Source: an uncultured beta proteobacterium (GTDB lineage: Bacteria > Pseudomonadota > Gammaproteobacteria > Burkholderiales > Burkholderiaceae_C). Taken from it: DNA of 38,185 bases. The stretch covers positions 1 to 38,185 of the forward strand of contig CAIUDG010000113.1 of assembly GCA_903897925.1 (NCBI GenBank), written 5' to 3'. The notes under the pieces were generated by a model. It saw nothing but the letters and a program-made list of their open reading frames with translations, did not search any database and had not been told where the DNA came from. The position numbers and the translations under genes were made by a program. Numbering within the stretch: position 1 is the first letter of the stretch; each line of letters opens with the position of its first letter. This document shows positions 1 to 7,505 of this stretch, in pieces.

Positions 1-14
1 CAAAAGGAAGCAGC

Positions 15-311
15 ATGAGCACCACCGCATTGAAAGAATGGCCCCTGTGGGAAGTTTTCGTTCGCAGCAAGCAGGGCCTGGAGCACAAGCACTGTGGCAG
101 TCTGCATGCCGCTGATGCACAGCAGGCACTGCAAATGGCACGCGATGTCTACACCCGGCGCCAGGAAGGCGTGAGCATCTGGGTGCTGCCCTCGGCGGCC
201 ATCACGGCGAGCGGCCCGGACGACAAGGAAGCGCTGTTCGAGCCAGCCGCCGACAAGATTTACCGCCACCCGACCTTTTACGAGATTCCGGAAGAAGTGG
301 GGCACATGTAA
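15..311 (+). CDS. paaB: PaaB, 1,2-phenylacetyl-CoA epoxidase subunit B
   Basis: A 98-residue protein, the normal size for PaaB, with the family's opening (WPLWEVFVRSKQGLEHKH) and the ending FYEIPEEVGHM. PaaB is a small non-catalytic subunit of the multicomponent phenylacetyl-CoA epoxidase, which epoxidises the aromatic ring of phenylacetyl-CoA in the cytoplasm. It is thought to bridge the PaaA/PaaC core. The ATG at 15 follows a good ribosome site (AAGGAAG, 4-10). The TAA at 309-311 overlaps the paaC ATG by one base (TAATG), so the two are probably translationally coupled. The catalytic di-iron subunit gene paaA is expected immediately upstream, outside the window. Confidence 0.96.
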   Translation: MSTTALKEWPLWEVFVRSKQGLEHKHCGSLHAADAQQALQMARDVYTRRQEGVSIWVLPSAAITASGPDDKEALFEPAADKIYRHPTFYEIPEEVGHM

Positions 312-1093
312 TGGCGTCGCACACTGATTACCTGCTGCACCTGGCCGACAATGCCGTGGTGCTGGGCCAGCGCAATGCCGAGTGGTGCGGCCACGGCCCG
401 ATTCTGGAAGAAGACCTGGCCATGGCCAACAACAGTCTGGACCTGATCGGCCAGGCGCGCCTGCTGTACCAGCAGGTTGCCGCCTTGCGCGCTGATGGCA
501 GTACCGAAGACCGCCTGGCCTATTTCCGCAACGAACAGGAATTCAGCAACTTTACGCTGCTGGAACTGCCGCACAGCACCGCGCTGGCGCCGACTGCCGC
601 CGGTTCGCGCGACTACGCGGTAACGATTGCCCGCAACTACCTGTACAGCGCTTATATGGCCCTGGTGTGGGAAGCCCTGGCCGCGTCCTGCGACGCGCAG
701 CTGGCGGCGATCGCTGCGCGTTCCCTGAAGGAAACCCAGTACCACTTGCGCCACGCCAGCGACTGGCTGCTGCGCATGGGCGACGGCACCGAGGAATCAC
801 ACCAGCGCATGCAGGCGGCACTCGACCACCTGATGCCCTATACGCAGGAATTCTGGCTCGCCCCGCCGGCGCATGCCGCCGCGCTGCAGGCCGGCATCGC
901 CATCGATCCGGCCATGCTGCGTGCCGCCTGGGACGCCGAAGTCGACGCCACGCTGGCACAGGCCACCTTGCGCCGACCTGCGGCGCAGGGTTTTGTGCCA
1001 ACCGGTAGCCAGCGCTTGCACTCCGAACACCTGGGCTTTCTGCTGGCTGAAATGCAGTGCCTGGCACGGGCCCATCCCGAGGCGGTCTGGTGA
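311..1093 (+). CDS. paaC: PaaC, phenylacetyl-CoA epoxidase structural subunit
   Basis: A 260-residue ferritin-like protein of the PaaC family. PaaC pairs with PaaA but does not carry the catalytic di-iron centre. The text matches the family throughout: LADNAVVLGQRNAEWCGHGP near the N terminus, EDLAMANNSLDLIGQARLLY at about 36-55, and KETQYHLRHASDWLLRMGDG in the central helices. It lies in the operon between paaB (one-base overlap) and paaD; its TGA at 1091-1093 shares a base with the paaD ATG (TGATG). The overlaps suggest tight stoichiometric coupling of epoxidase subunits. Confidence 0.96.
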   Translation: MASHTDYLLHLADNAVVLGQRNAEWCGHGPILEEDLAMANNSLDLIGQARLLYQQVAALRADGSTEDRLAYFRNEQEFSNFTLLELPHSTALAPTAAGSRDYAVTIARNYLYSAYMALVWEALAASCDAQLAAIAARSLKETQYHLRHASDWLLRMGDGTEESHQRMQAALDHLMPYTQEFWLAPPAHAAALQAGIAIDPAMLRAAWDAEVDATLAQATLRRPAAQGFVPTGSQRLHSEHLGFLLAEMQCLARAHPEAVW

Positions 1094-1668
1094 TGGCTGG
1101 CAGCAGCGTTCGCTTGCCCCAGGGACCGCTGGCCGCGATGGCGGACAGCGATCCGCTGGCACACGTCTGGACGTTGCTGGAGTCGGTCACCGACCCGGAA
1201 ATTCCGGTGGTCTCGCTGCGTGAAATGGGCGTGTTGCGCGCCATCACGCAAAGCGCTGCCGGCTTGCAAATCACCATCACCCCGACCTACAGCGGATGCC
1301 CGGCGATGGACCAGATGGAAGACGATATCCGTCTGGCCCTGCAGCAGGCCGGCCTGCAGGGCGAGGTGATTACCCGGCTGGCGCCGGCCTGGTCGAGTGA
1401 CTGGATCACCGACACTGCGCGTGACAAGCTGCGTGCCTATGGCATTGCACCGCCGCAGGGCCGCCACTGCAGCGCTGCGGCGGCCACGCCGCCAGCCCAG
1501 GTGGTTCAGCTGGCGCCACGCCGCGCTGCGCCGCCCGCGCTGGTGCCGTGCCCGCAATGCGGCTCCGAGGACACCACCGAAACCTCGCACTTCGGCTCCA
1601 CCGCCTGCAAGGCGCTGTACCGCTGCCTGGCGTGCCGGGAACCCTTCGACTATTTCAAACCGTACTGA
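1093..1668 (+). CDS. paaD: PaaD, MIP18/DUF59-family maturation protein of the epoxidase
   Basis: A 191-residue protein when started at the ATG at 1093, which overlaps the paaC stop; an upstream in-frame ATG at 1057 lies inside paaC and is less likely. The N-terminal half is a MIP18 (DUF59) domain with VTDPEIPVVSLREMGVLR and the TYSGCPAMDQME segment. The C terminus carries a zinc-ribbon-like Cys pattern (CPQC and later CLAC) and ends in FDYFKPY, as is typical of PaaD. The family is needed for phenylacetate growth and is inferred to mature iron-sulfur or di-iron centres of the PaaABCE complex. About 25 residues between the two domains are Ala/Pro rich and probably a linker. Confidence 0.93.
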   Translation: MAGSSVRLPQGPLAAMADSDPLAHVWTLLESVTDPEIPVVSLREMGVLRAITQSAAGLQITITPTYSGCPAMDQMEDDIRLALQQAGLQGEVITRLAPAWSSDWITDTARDKLRAYGIAPPQGRHCSAAAATPPAQVVQLAPRRAAPPALVPCPQCGSEDTTETSHFGSTACKALYRCLACREPFDYFKPY

Positions 1669-1677
1669 GTCCGCTCT

Positions 1678-2784
1678 ATGTCAACTCCTTCCCGTTTTCA
1701 TGACCTGCGCGTTGCCCAGGTCCGACCCGATGCTGCCGGTGCGGTGGCCATCACGCTGGATGTGCCGGAGGCACTGGCCGCCAGCTTCGCCTTCAAGCCG
1801 GGCCAGTTCCTGACCCTGCGCGCGCAAATCAATGGTGCCGACGTGCGCCGCAGTTATTCCATCTGCAGCTCGCCGCGCCTGCTGGCCCGACGCAAGCAGC
1901 TGGAAGTCGGCATCCGCCCGGTGCGCGACGGCGTGTTCTCGAACTGGGCGGCGCAGGCGCTGCGCAGTGGCGACACGCTGGCGGTAATGGCACCCGAAGG
2001 GCGCTTTGTATCGACGCGCGAACGCGCCCTGCACCGGGTCGGCTTTGCCGCCGGCTCTGGCATCACGCCGATTCTGTCGATCATGCAAAGCACGCTGGAA
2101 GAGCAGCCCGAAGCCAAATTCACCCTGGTCTATGGCAACCGCAATATGGCCGGCGTGATGTTCAACGAAGCCTTGCAGGACATCAAGGACCGCTACCCGG
2201 ACCGCGTCACCATGGTCCACATCCTGTCGCGCCAGGCGCAGGAGTCGGACTTGCTGGAAGGCCGGATTGATGGCGCCAAGGTGCGCCAGATCATTGACAC
2301 GCTGTTGCCGGTGGCAAGCATGGACGAAGTTTTCATTTGCGGCCCCGAAGGCATGATCGAGGCGACCCAGAACGCCTTGCTGGAAGCCGGCGTCAAGGCC
2401 GAGCGCATCCACGCTGAGCGCTTCACCTCGCCGGGTTTTGATAGCCTGACCCCGGCGCAACGCCTGGCGGCGTTGGCGCAACCGGCGGCGGCGTCGGCCG
2501 CTGGCGCGGTGGCCCTGACCGTGATCCTGGACGGCAAGCAGCACCAGCTGCGCATGCAGCCCGAACAACGCATTCTGGACGTGGCGCTGGCGGCCGGCCT
2601 GGACCTGCCGTATTCCTGCAAGGGCGGCGTCTGCTGCACCTGCCGCGCCAAAGTCATGGACGGCAGTGTGCAGATGGACAAAAACTTCACGCTGGAAGCC
2701 TGGGAAACCGACAAAGGCTTTGTCCTTTCTTGCCAGTCGCGCCCGACCAGCCCGGCCGTCACGCTGTCTTACGACGAACGTTAA
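1678..2784 (+). CDS. paaE: PaaE, phenylacetyl-CoA epoxidase reductase
   Basis: A 368-residue NAD(P)H-dependent ferredoxin reductase that feeds electrons to the PaaABC epoxidase. Domains in order are an FAD-binding barrel (RRSYSICSSP at about 57-66), an NAD(P)-binding domain (GSGITPILSIM, and FICGPEGMIEA near 220), and a C-terminal plant-type [2Fe-2S] ferredoxin domain. The ferredoxin ligands are visible as Cys314, Cys319, Cys322 and Cys352 (SCKGGVCCTC ... LSCQS). It starts nine bases after paaD stops. There is no strong Shine-Dalgarno in GTCCGCTCT, so it may rely on coupling. Confidence 0.96.
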   Translation: MSTPSRFHDLRVAQVRPDAAGAVAITLDVPEALAASFAFKPGQFLTLRAQINGADVRRSYSICSSPRLLARRKQLEVGIRPVRDGVFSNWAAQALRSGDTLAVMAPEGRFVSTRERALHRVGFAAGSGITPILSIMQSTLEEQPEAKFTLVYGNRNMAGVMFNEALQDIKDRYPDRVTMVHILSRQAQESDLLEGRIDGAKVRQIIDTLLPVASMDEVFICGPEGMIEATQNALLEAGVKAERIHAERFTSPGFDSLTPAQRLAALAQPAAASAAGAVALTVILDGKQHQLRMQPEQRILDVALAAGLDLPYSCKGGVCCTCRAKVMDGSVQMDKNFTLEAWETDKGFVLSCQSRPTSPAVTLSYDER

Positions 2785-2790
2785 ACCGCA

Positions 2791-2808
2791 CTCTCCTTTC
2801 TTTTTTTC
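2791..2808 (+). other. 18-base pyrimidine tract in the paaZ leader
   Basis: Between the paaE stop (2782-2784) and the paaZ ATG (2814) lies an uninterrupted pyrimidine run, CTCTCCTTTCTTTTTTTC. No purine-rich Shine-Dalgarno site is present. Pyrimidine-rich leaders can bind ribosomal protein S1, so this may be the translation signal of paaZ; that function is inferred. Confidence 0.45.
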
Positions 2809-2813
2809 ACACC

Positions 2814-4859
2814 ATGTCTGACACCCTTCAAAGTTATATCGCCGGTCGCTGGATCGGCACCGAGGCGGCACAAACCCTGCGCAGCGCCATCAATGGCAGC
2901 GCCGTCGCCCGCACCCACGCCGAGGCCATCGACTTTGGCGAAGCGCTGCAGCATGCGCGCCGCCAAGGCCTGTCCGGTTTGCTGGCACTCGATTTCCAGG
3001 AGCGCGCGCAACGCCTCAAGGCGCTGGCCAAATACCTGCTGGAACACAAGGAATCGCTGTACGCCATCTCGGCCCATACCGGCGCCACCCGCGCCGACAG
3101 CTGGATCGACATCGAAGGCGGCGCCGGCACTTTGTATGCCTATGCCAGCATCGGCTCCAACGAGTTGCCCAGCGGCAACCTGCTGCACGAAGGCCCGGCC
3201 TTTGCCATCGGTAAAAAAGGCGGCTTCTCCGGCACCCACGTGCTGGTGCCGCGCGGCGGCGTGGCGGTGCACATCAATGCCTTCAACTTTCCGATCTGGG
3301 GCCTGCTGGAAAAGTTTGCGCCCAGCTTCCTGGCCGGCATGCCGTGCATTGGCAAACCGGCCACCGCCACCAGCTACCTGACCGAAGCGGCGATGCGCCT
3401 GATCGTCCAGTCCGGCATCCTGCCCGAAGGCAGTCTGCAACTGGTGGTCGGTGGCACTGGTGATTTGCTGGACCGCCTGGATGGCAGCGACGTGGTGACT
3501 TTCACCGGATCTGCCGACACCGCCGCCAAACTGCGTGCGCACCCTAACCTGATCCGCCAGTCGGTGCCGTTTACTGCGGAAGCCGATTCGCTGAACTGCG
3601 CCATCCTCGGCCCCGACGTGACGCCGGATGATGAAGAATTCGCCCTGTTCGTGCGCGAAGTGGCACGCGAAATGACCACCAAGGCTGGACAGAAGTGCAC
3701 CGCCATCCGCCGCGCCATAGTGCCGCGCCAGCACCTGGACGCGGTGGCCGAACAGCTGCGCGCGCGCCTGGCCAAGACCGTCGTCGGCGACCCGGCCGAC
3801 GAACGCGTGCGCATGGGCGCTCTGGCCTCGCATGCCCAGCAGGCCGACGTTGCCGAGCGCGTGGCGCTGCTGCGCCAGGACTGCGAACAAATCTATGGCG
3901 CCGCCGATGCGGCGCCCTGGGTCGGCGAGGGCTGCGCCCAAGGGGCCTTCTTTGCACCAACGCTGTTGCTGTGCCGCAGCCCGCTGCAGACCGCATCGGT
4001 GCACAACCTGGAGGCCTTCGGCCCGGTCAGCACCCTGATGCCCTACGACACCCTGGACGAGGCGCTGGAACTGTCGGCGCGCGGCAAAGGCAGCCTGGTC
4101 GCCACGCTGGTGACGCACGACAGCGGCGTCGCCGCCCAAGCGATTCCGCGCATGGCCGCCTGGCATGGTCGCCTGCACATTTTGGACCGCGAAGCGGCGG
4201 TCGAATCCACCGGCCACGGATCACCGCTGCCGACGCTCAAGCACGGCGGTCCGGGCCGTGCCGGCGGTGGTGAAGAGCTGGGTGGCCTGCGCGCCGTGAA
4301 GCACTTCCTGCAACGCGCGGCAGTGCAGGGCTCGCCCAGCATGCTGAGCGCGGTGACTGGGGAGCATGTGCGTGGTGCGCGGGTCAATGACACGCCGGTC
4401 CATCCGTTTCGCAGTTACTTCGAAGACCTGAAAATTGGCGACTCGCTGCTGACGCACCGGCGCACCGTCGGCGAGGCCGACATCGTCGCCTTCGGCGGCA
4501 TATCGGGTGACTATTTCTACATGCACTTCGACGAAGTGGCGGCCAAGGAGTCACCGTTTGGCAAGCGCATTGCGCACGGCTATTTTGTGCTGTCGGCGGC
4601 GGCCGGGCTGTTTGTCTCGCCAGCCCCGGGCCCGGTGCTGGCCAACTACGGACTGGACACGCTGCGCTTCGTCAAACCGGTAGGCATTGGCGACACGATC
4701 CAGGCGCGCCTGACCGCCAAGCGTAAGATCGACCGCAACAAGAAAGACGCCAAAGGCGTCGGCCAGGGCGTGGTGGCCTGGGATGTGGAAGTAAGCAACC
4801 AGCACGGCGAGCTGGTGGCCAGCTACGACATTTTGACCCTGGTGGCGAAACGCGGCTGA
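2814..4859 (+). CDS. paaZ: PaaZ, bifunctional oxepin-CoA hydrolase / semialdehyde dehydrogenase
   Basis: A 681-residue fusion enzyme that opens the oxepin-CoA ring (C-terminal hydratase) and oxidises the resulting aldehyde to 3-oxo-5,6-dehydrosuberyl-CoA (N-terminal dehydrogenase). The aldehyde dehydrogenase domain spans about 1-520, with general base Glu256 (FTAEADS) and catalytic Cys295 (GQKCTAI), the same numbers as I recall for E. coli PaaZ. The MaoC-like (R)-hydratase domain spans about 530-681, with the Asp566/His571 pair in GDYFYMHFD and GKRIAHGYF after it. The start is the ATG of MSDTLQSYIAGRW; earlier in-frame codons lie inside paaE. It is the last gene of the paa run here. Confidence 0.96.
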   Translation: MSDTLQSYIAGRWIGTEAAQTLRSAINGSAVARTHAEAIDFGEALQHARRQGLSGLLALDFQERAQRLKALAKYLLEHKESLYAISAHTGATRADSWIDIEGGAGTLYAYASIGSNELPSGNLLHEGPAFAIGKKGGFSGTHVLVPRGGVAVHINAFNFPIWGLLEKFAPSFLAGMPCIGKPATATSYLTEAAMRLIVQSGILPEGSLQLVVGGTGDLLDRLDGSDVVTFTGSADTAAKLRAHPNLIRQSVPFTAEADSLNCAILGPDVTPDDEEFALFVREVAREMTTKAGQKCTAIRRAIVPRQHLDAVAEQLRARLAKTVVGDPADERVRMGALASHAQQADVAERVALLRQDCEQIYGAADAAPWVGEGCAQGAFFAPTLLLCRSPLQTASVHNLEAFGPVSTLMPYDTLDEALELSARGKGSLVATLVTHDSGVAAQAIPRMAAWHGRLHILDREAAVESTGHGSPLPTLKHGGPGRAGGGEELGGLRAVKHFLQRAAVQGSPSMLSAVTGEHVRGARVNDTPVHPFRSYFEDLKIGDSLLTHRRTVGEADIVAFGGISGDYFYMHFDEVAAKESPFGKRIAHGYFVLSAAAGLFVSPAPGPVLANYGLDTLRFVKPVGIGDTIQARLTAKRKIDRNKKDAKGVGQGVVAWDVEVSNQHGELVASYDILTLVAKRG

Positions 4860-4866
4860 CCTTGCT

Positions 4867-4920
4867 GCGCAGGGCTGGCCTGGCATGTTGGCTTTGTGCG
4901 CATGCCGGTTCGGCCTGCGC
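4867..4920. terminator. Imperfect stem-loop between convergent paaZ and the MinD-like gene
   Basis: GCGCAGG (4867-4873) pairs with CCTGCGC (4914-4920). Inside it GGCATG (4882-4887) pairs with CATGCC (4901-4906). The structure starts eight bases after the paaZ stop and lies between convergent genes, so it may stop or protect transcripts from either side. No T-run follows on either strand, so it is not a classical intrinsic terminator. The rest of the 150-base gap holds only a short TCCAT/ATGGA hairpin (4926-4940). Confidence 0.35.
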
Positions 4921-5009
4921 TGCCATCCATCTGCGATGGACGCCGCTGAAGCAGTAGTAGCCGTTGAAGCCACACGCGCTGCAGAGGCCGCCGCGCAGGC
5001 GGCGCCTCA

Positions 5010-5846
5010 TCAGATGCGCGGGATGACTGTGTCTTGAATTTTCTGGGCCAGCTGGCCGATCGCCATGGCCGCCGCCGAGCCGGGCAGGGACAGCGTCAGC
5101 AGCTGGCGCCGCATGACCGCCTGGCGCACTGCCGGGTCGGCGGGAATGTCGCCCATGTGCACCAGCTTGATCGGGCGGCCCGGTTCGGTGGTGACAAAGC
5201 GGTCCAGCACCTGTTGCAGCTGTACCGTGATGGCGCGGCCATCGCCCAGGCGGGCGGTTTGGTTGATCACCATGCGGATCACCTGGCGTTTTTGCTGGCC
5301 CACCAGCACCTTGATGGTGGCGTAGGCGTCGGTCAGCGAGGTGGGTTCGGGGGTGGCCACCACAATCACTTCGGAGGCCAGCGACACGGCAAACAGCACC
5401 ACGTCGGAAATACCGGCGCCGGTGTCCAGCAGCACGATGTCGTAATGCGGCACCAGGCCATTCATGATGCGCAAAAAGTCGTCGCGCACTTCGGGGGTCA
5501 GGCGCGAATACTCGACCATGCCGGAGCCGGCCAGCAGCACCGAGAAGCCGCCTGGGGCGCGGATGATTGCGTCTTCCAGTTTGGCTTTGCCGGTGAATAC
5601 GTCGTGCAGCGTGACCTTGGGGTAGAGGTTCAGCACCACGTCCAGATTGGCCAGACCCAGATCGGCGTCCAGTACCAGCACGCGCATGCCGCGCTTGGCC
5701 AGTGCCGCCGCCAGATTGGCCGAGACAAAGGTTTTACCAACGCCGCCTTTGCCGCTGGTGACGGCGACCACCTTGCCCAGTGGCTTGAGTGGTACCGACG
5801 GGGCCGGCGCAGCGGCTGCGGGCGCAGAATTCACTTCTTCAGTCAT
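5010..5846 (-). CDS. MinD/ParA-type ATPase (FlhG/FleN-like)
   Basis: A 278-residue deviant-Walker ATPase. SGKGGVGKT at 31-39 has the signature Lys33 and Lys38. DADLGLANLDVVL at 60-72 and LLDTGAGI at 139-146 complete the MinD/FlhG core. FlhG/FleN sets flagellar number; MinD sets the division site. The first 25 residues are Ala/Pro rich and show no DQAxxLR motif, which FlhG uses to stimulate FlhF. No flagellar or min genes are nearby, so its true role is open. The last 20 residues (AIGQLAQKIQDTVIPRI) could form a membrane-targeting amphipathic helix. The ATG at 5846 overlaps the TGA of the upstream diguanylate cyclase gene; a TTG one codon earlier is less likely. Confidence 0.85.
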   Translation of the reverse strand: MTEEVNSAPAAAAPAPSVPLKPLGKVVAVTSGKGGVGKTFVSANLAAALAKRGMRVLVLDADLGLANLDVVLNLYPKVTLHDVFTGKAKLEDAIIRAPGGFSVLLAGSGMVEYSRLTPEVRDDFLRIMNGLVPHYDIVLLDTGAGISDVVLFAVSLASEVIVVATPEPTSLTDAYATIKVLVGQQKRQVIRMVINQTARLGDGRAITVQLQQVLDRFVTTEPGRPIKLVHMGDIPADPAVRQAVMRRQLLTLSLPGSAAAMAIGQLAQKIQDTVIPRI

Positions 5847-6691
5847 CAATTAATCCTCTGCGCCACGGCGTTGGCCGTGGTGTCGCCAGTGGCGCCTTCG
5901 ATCCAAGCGGGATCGCCCAGTGCCAGGTGACCAAAAAGCATGTTTTTTTCTTCTGCGCTGACAAAAATTTCTTGCTGGGAGTCGAGGAAGACGCGGTTGC
6001 GGCCTTCGCTCTTGGCCCGGTACAGCTGCACATCGGCGCGCTCGGTCCACAACGCTGCGGTGGAACGAACCCATTCCGGCGCGTAGGCGCCGCCAATGCT
6101 GACACTGATGTGGATTTCGGTGCCGATGGCAATCGGCACCGCCATGTCCTGCAGCGTTTGCCGGATGCGTTCGGCAATGGTCTCGCCGTAATAGGCATGG
6201 CAGTTGGGCAGCACCACCGCAAATTCTTCGCCACCAAAACGCGACACTGTGTCCATGGGGCGCACACATTTGCCCAGCGCTTCGGCCACCGCCTTGAGCA
6301 CCAGGTCACCGGCGTGGTGGCCATAGGTGTCATTGACTTTCTTGAAGTGGTCGATATCGATCATCAGCAACAGTGCCGGGTCGCCCGAGCGTGCCACCAT
6401 GTCAATGGTGCGGTCCAGCACGGCATTGAACTGGCGCCGGTTGGACAGGCCGGTGAGCGGGTCGCGCAGCGACAGTTCGCACAGGCCATCAATCACGCCC
6501 TGCAGGTATTCCTGCGGCGAAGCGCCGCTGGGCAAGGGGGCCAGCCCGGCATCCCGTCCCAGCAATGCCCGCGCGTCTGCAAGACGCAATTGGTCCAGAT
6601 CGACGAGGGACGGTGAAGTAGGGGATGCCACTTGGGTGCTCGGTAGGTTGGCTCGAAGTCTAACAGGTCGCACGCCCGGTATTGGGCGCAA
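5846..6691 (-). CDS. GGDEF-domain diguanylate cyclase
   Basis: The protein has up to 281 residues. The GGDEF domain begins at LSLRDPLTGLSNRRQF (about 73-88), with metal-binding IDIDHFKKVND at 111-121 and the active-site GGEEF at 153-157. An RxxD inhibitory site (RPMD, 144-147) lies five residues before it, so it should make cyclic di-GMP from GTP and be inhibited by product. No transmembrane segment or PAS/GAF sensor is visible; the first 60 residues are unassigned. The start is uncertain: the open frame begins with TTG at 6691, and GTG codons at residues 7 and 21 are alternatives. Its stop overlaps the start of the MinD-like ATPase gene (TGATG), implying one functional unit. Confidence 0.9.
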   Translation of the reverse strand: MRPIPGVRPVRLRANLPSTQVASPTSPSLVDLDQLRLADARALLGRDAGLAPLPSGASPQEYLQGVIDGLCELSLRDPLTGLSNRRQFNAVLDRTIDMVARSGDPALLLMIDIDHFKKVNDTYGHHAGDLVLKAVAEALGKCVRPMDTVSRFGGEEFAVVLPNCHAYYGETIAERIRQTLQDMAVPIAIGTEIHISVSIGGAYAPEWVRSTAALWTERADVQLYRAKSEGRNRVFLDSQQEIFVSAEEKNMLFGHLALGDPAWIEGATGDTTANAVAQRIN

Positions 6692-6721
6692 TTCGGCCGA
6701 TAAATGGCGGTAAATCGGGGC

Positions 6722-7498
6722 TTAAGGCGGACATGCAACAGGTGAATGGGTGGCGTCGCCGCATACACTGCAGTGGGCGTTGCGGGGCAGGCGCACGCTG
6801 GTCCACGCCATGGTGCGGCCGTCCAGCATCAGCAGCCGGCCACGCAGGGGGTCGCCGGCACCGGTGATCAGCTTCAGTGCTTCGGCTGCCTGCATGGCGC
6901 CGACGATGCCGACCAGTGGCGCGAACACGCCCATGGTGGCGCAGCGTTGCTCTTGCATCGCGGTGTCGGGCGGGAACAGGCAGGCGTAGCAGGGTGCTTG
7001 CGCGTCACGGCTATCGTAGACGCTGATCTGGGCGTCGAACTGGATCGCCGCGCCCGAGACCAGCGGCACCCGGTGGCGCACACAGGCGGCATTGATGGCC
7101 TGGCGGGTGCTGAAGTTGTCGCTGCAGTCCAGCACCACGTCAACGCCAGGCAGCCACTGGTCCAGCAGGGCCGGTTCAGCGCGTTGTGCCAATGCCACGA
7201 CGTCGACCTCGGGATTGAGTTCGTGCAGGGTGCGGCGCAGGGATTCGACTTTGGGCAGGCCGACGCTGTCACTGCGGTGGGCGATCTGGCGTTGCAGATT
7301 GGTCAGGTCGACCTGGTCATGGTCGGCCACGCTGATTCTTCCGACGCCGGCACAGGCCAGGTACATGGCGGCCGGCGAGCCCAGGCCACCGGCACCGATC
7401 AGCAGCACATGCGCGCCGAGGATGCGCTGCTGCCCTTCAATGCCGATTTCCTCGAGCAGGATGTGGCGTGAGTAGCGCAGCAGCGCGGCGTCCTGCAT
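6722..7498 (-). CDS. moeB: MoeB/ThiF-family adenylyltransferase (molybdopterin-synthase activating)
   Basis: A 258-residue E1-like enzyme that adenylates the C-terminal Gly of MoaD (or ThiS), a step towards molybdopterin or thiamine sulfur transfer. It has the nucleotide-binding GAGGLGSP at 35-42, DxxDLTNLQRQ at 61-71, CSDNF at 125-129, and zinc ligands Cys170/Cys173 and Cys243/Cys246 (CYAC, CSVC). The RCATMGVFAP segment holds Cys186. The size fits MoeB, and no C-terminal rhodanese domain is present. It starts seven bases after the ctpA stop. It could serve the formate dehydrogenase cofactor encoded later in the window, though ThiF activity cannot be excluded. Confidence 0.88.
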   Translation of the reverse strand: MQDAALLRYSRHILLEEIGIEGQQRILGAHVLLIGAGGLGSPAAMYLACAGVGRISVADHDQVDLTNLQRQIAHRSDSVGLPKVESLRRTLHELNPEVDVVALAQRAEPALLDQWLPGVDVVLDCSDNFSTRQAINAACVRHRVPLVSGAAIQFDAQISVYDSRDAQAPCYACLFPPDTAMQEQRCATMGVFAPLVGIVGAMQAAEALKLITGAGDPLRGRLLMLDGRTMAWTSVRLPRNAHCSVCGDATHSPVACPP

Positions 7499-7505
7499 GG
7501 CGGCG

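Noticed and set aside
4860..5009. Classical intrinsic terminator between paaZ and the MinD-like gene
   Set aside because: Stem-loops are present but none is followed by a T-run on either strand, so only a low-confidence structure was recorded.
4993..5009. GAGGC...GCCTC hairpin next to the MinD-like stop codon
   Set aside because: The stem is short with a bulge, has no T-tract, and GC-rich DNA of this type gives many such pairings by chance.
5010..5846. Calling the MinD-like ATPase flhG outright
   Set aside because: No DQAxxLR helix at the N terminus and no flagellar genes nearby; a family-level call is safer.
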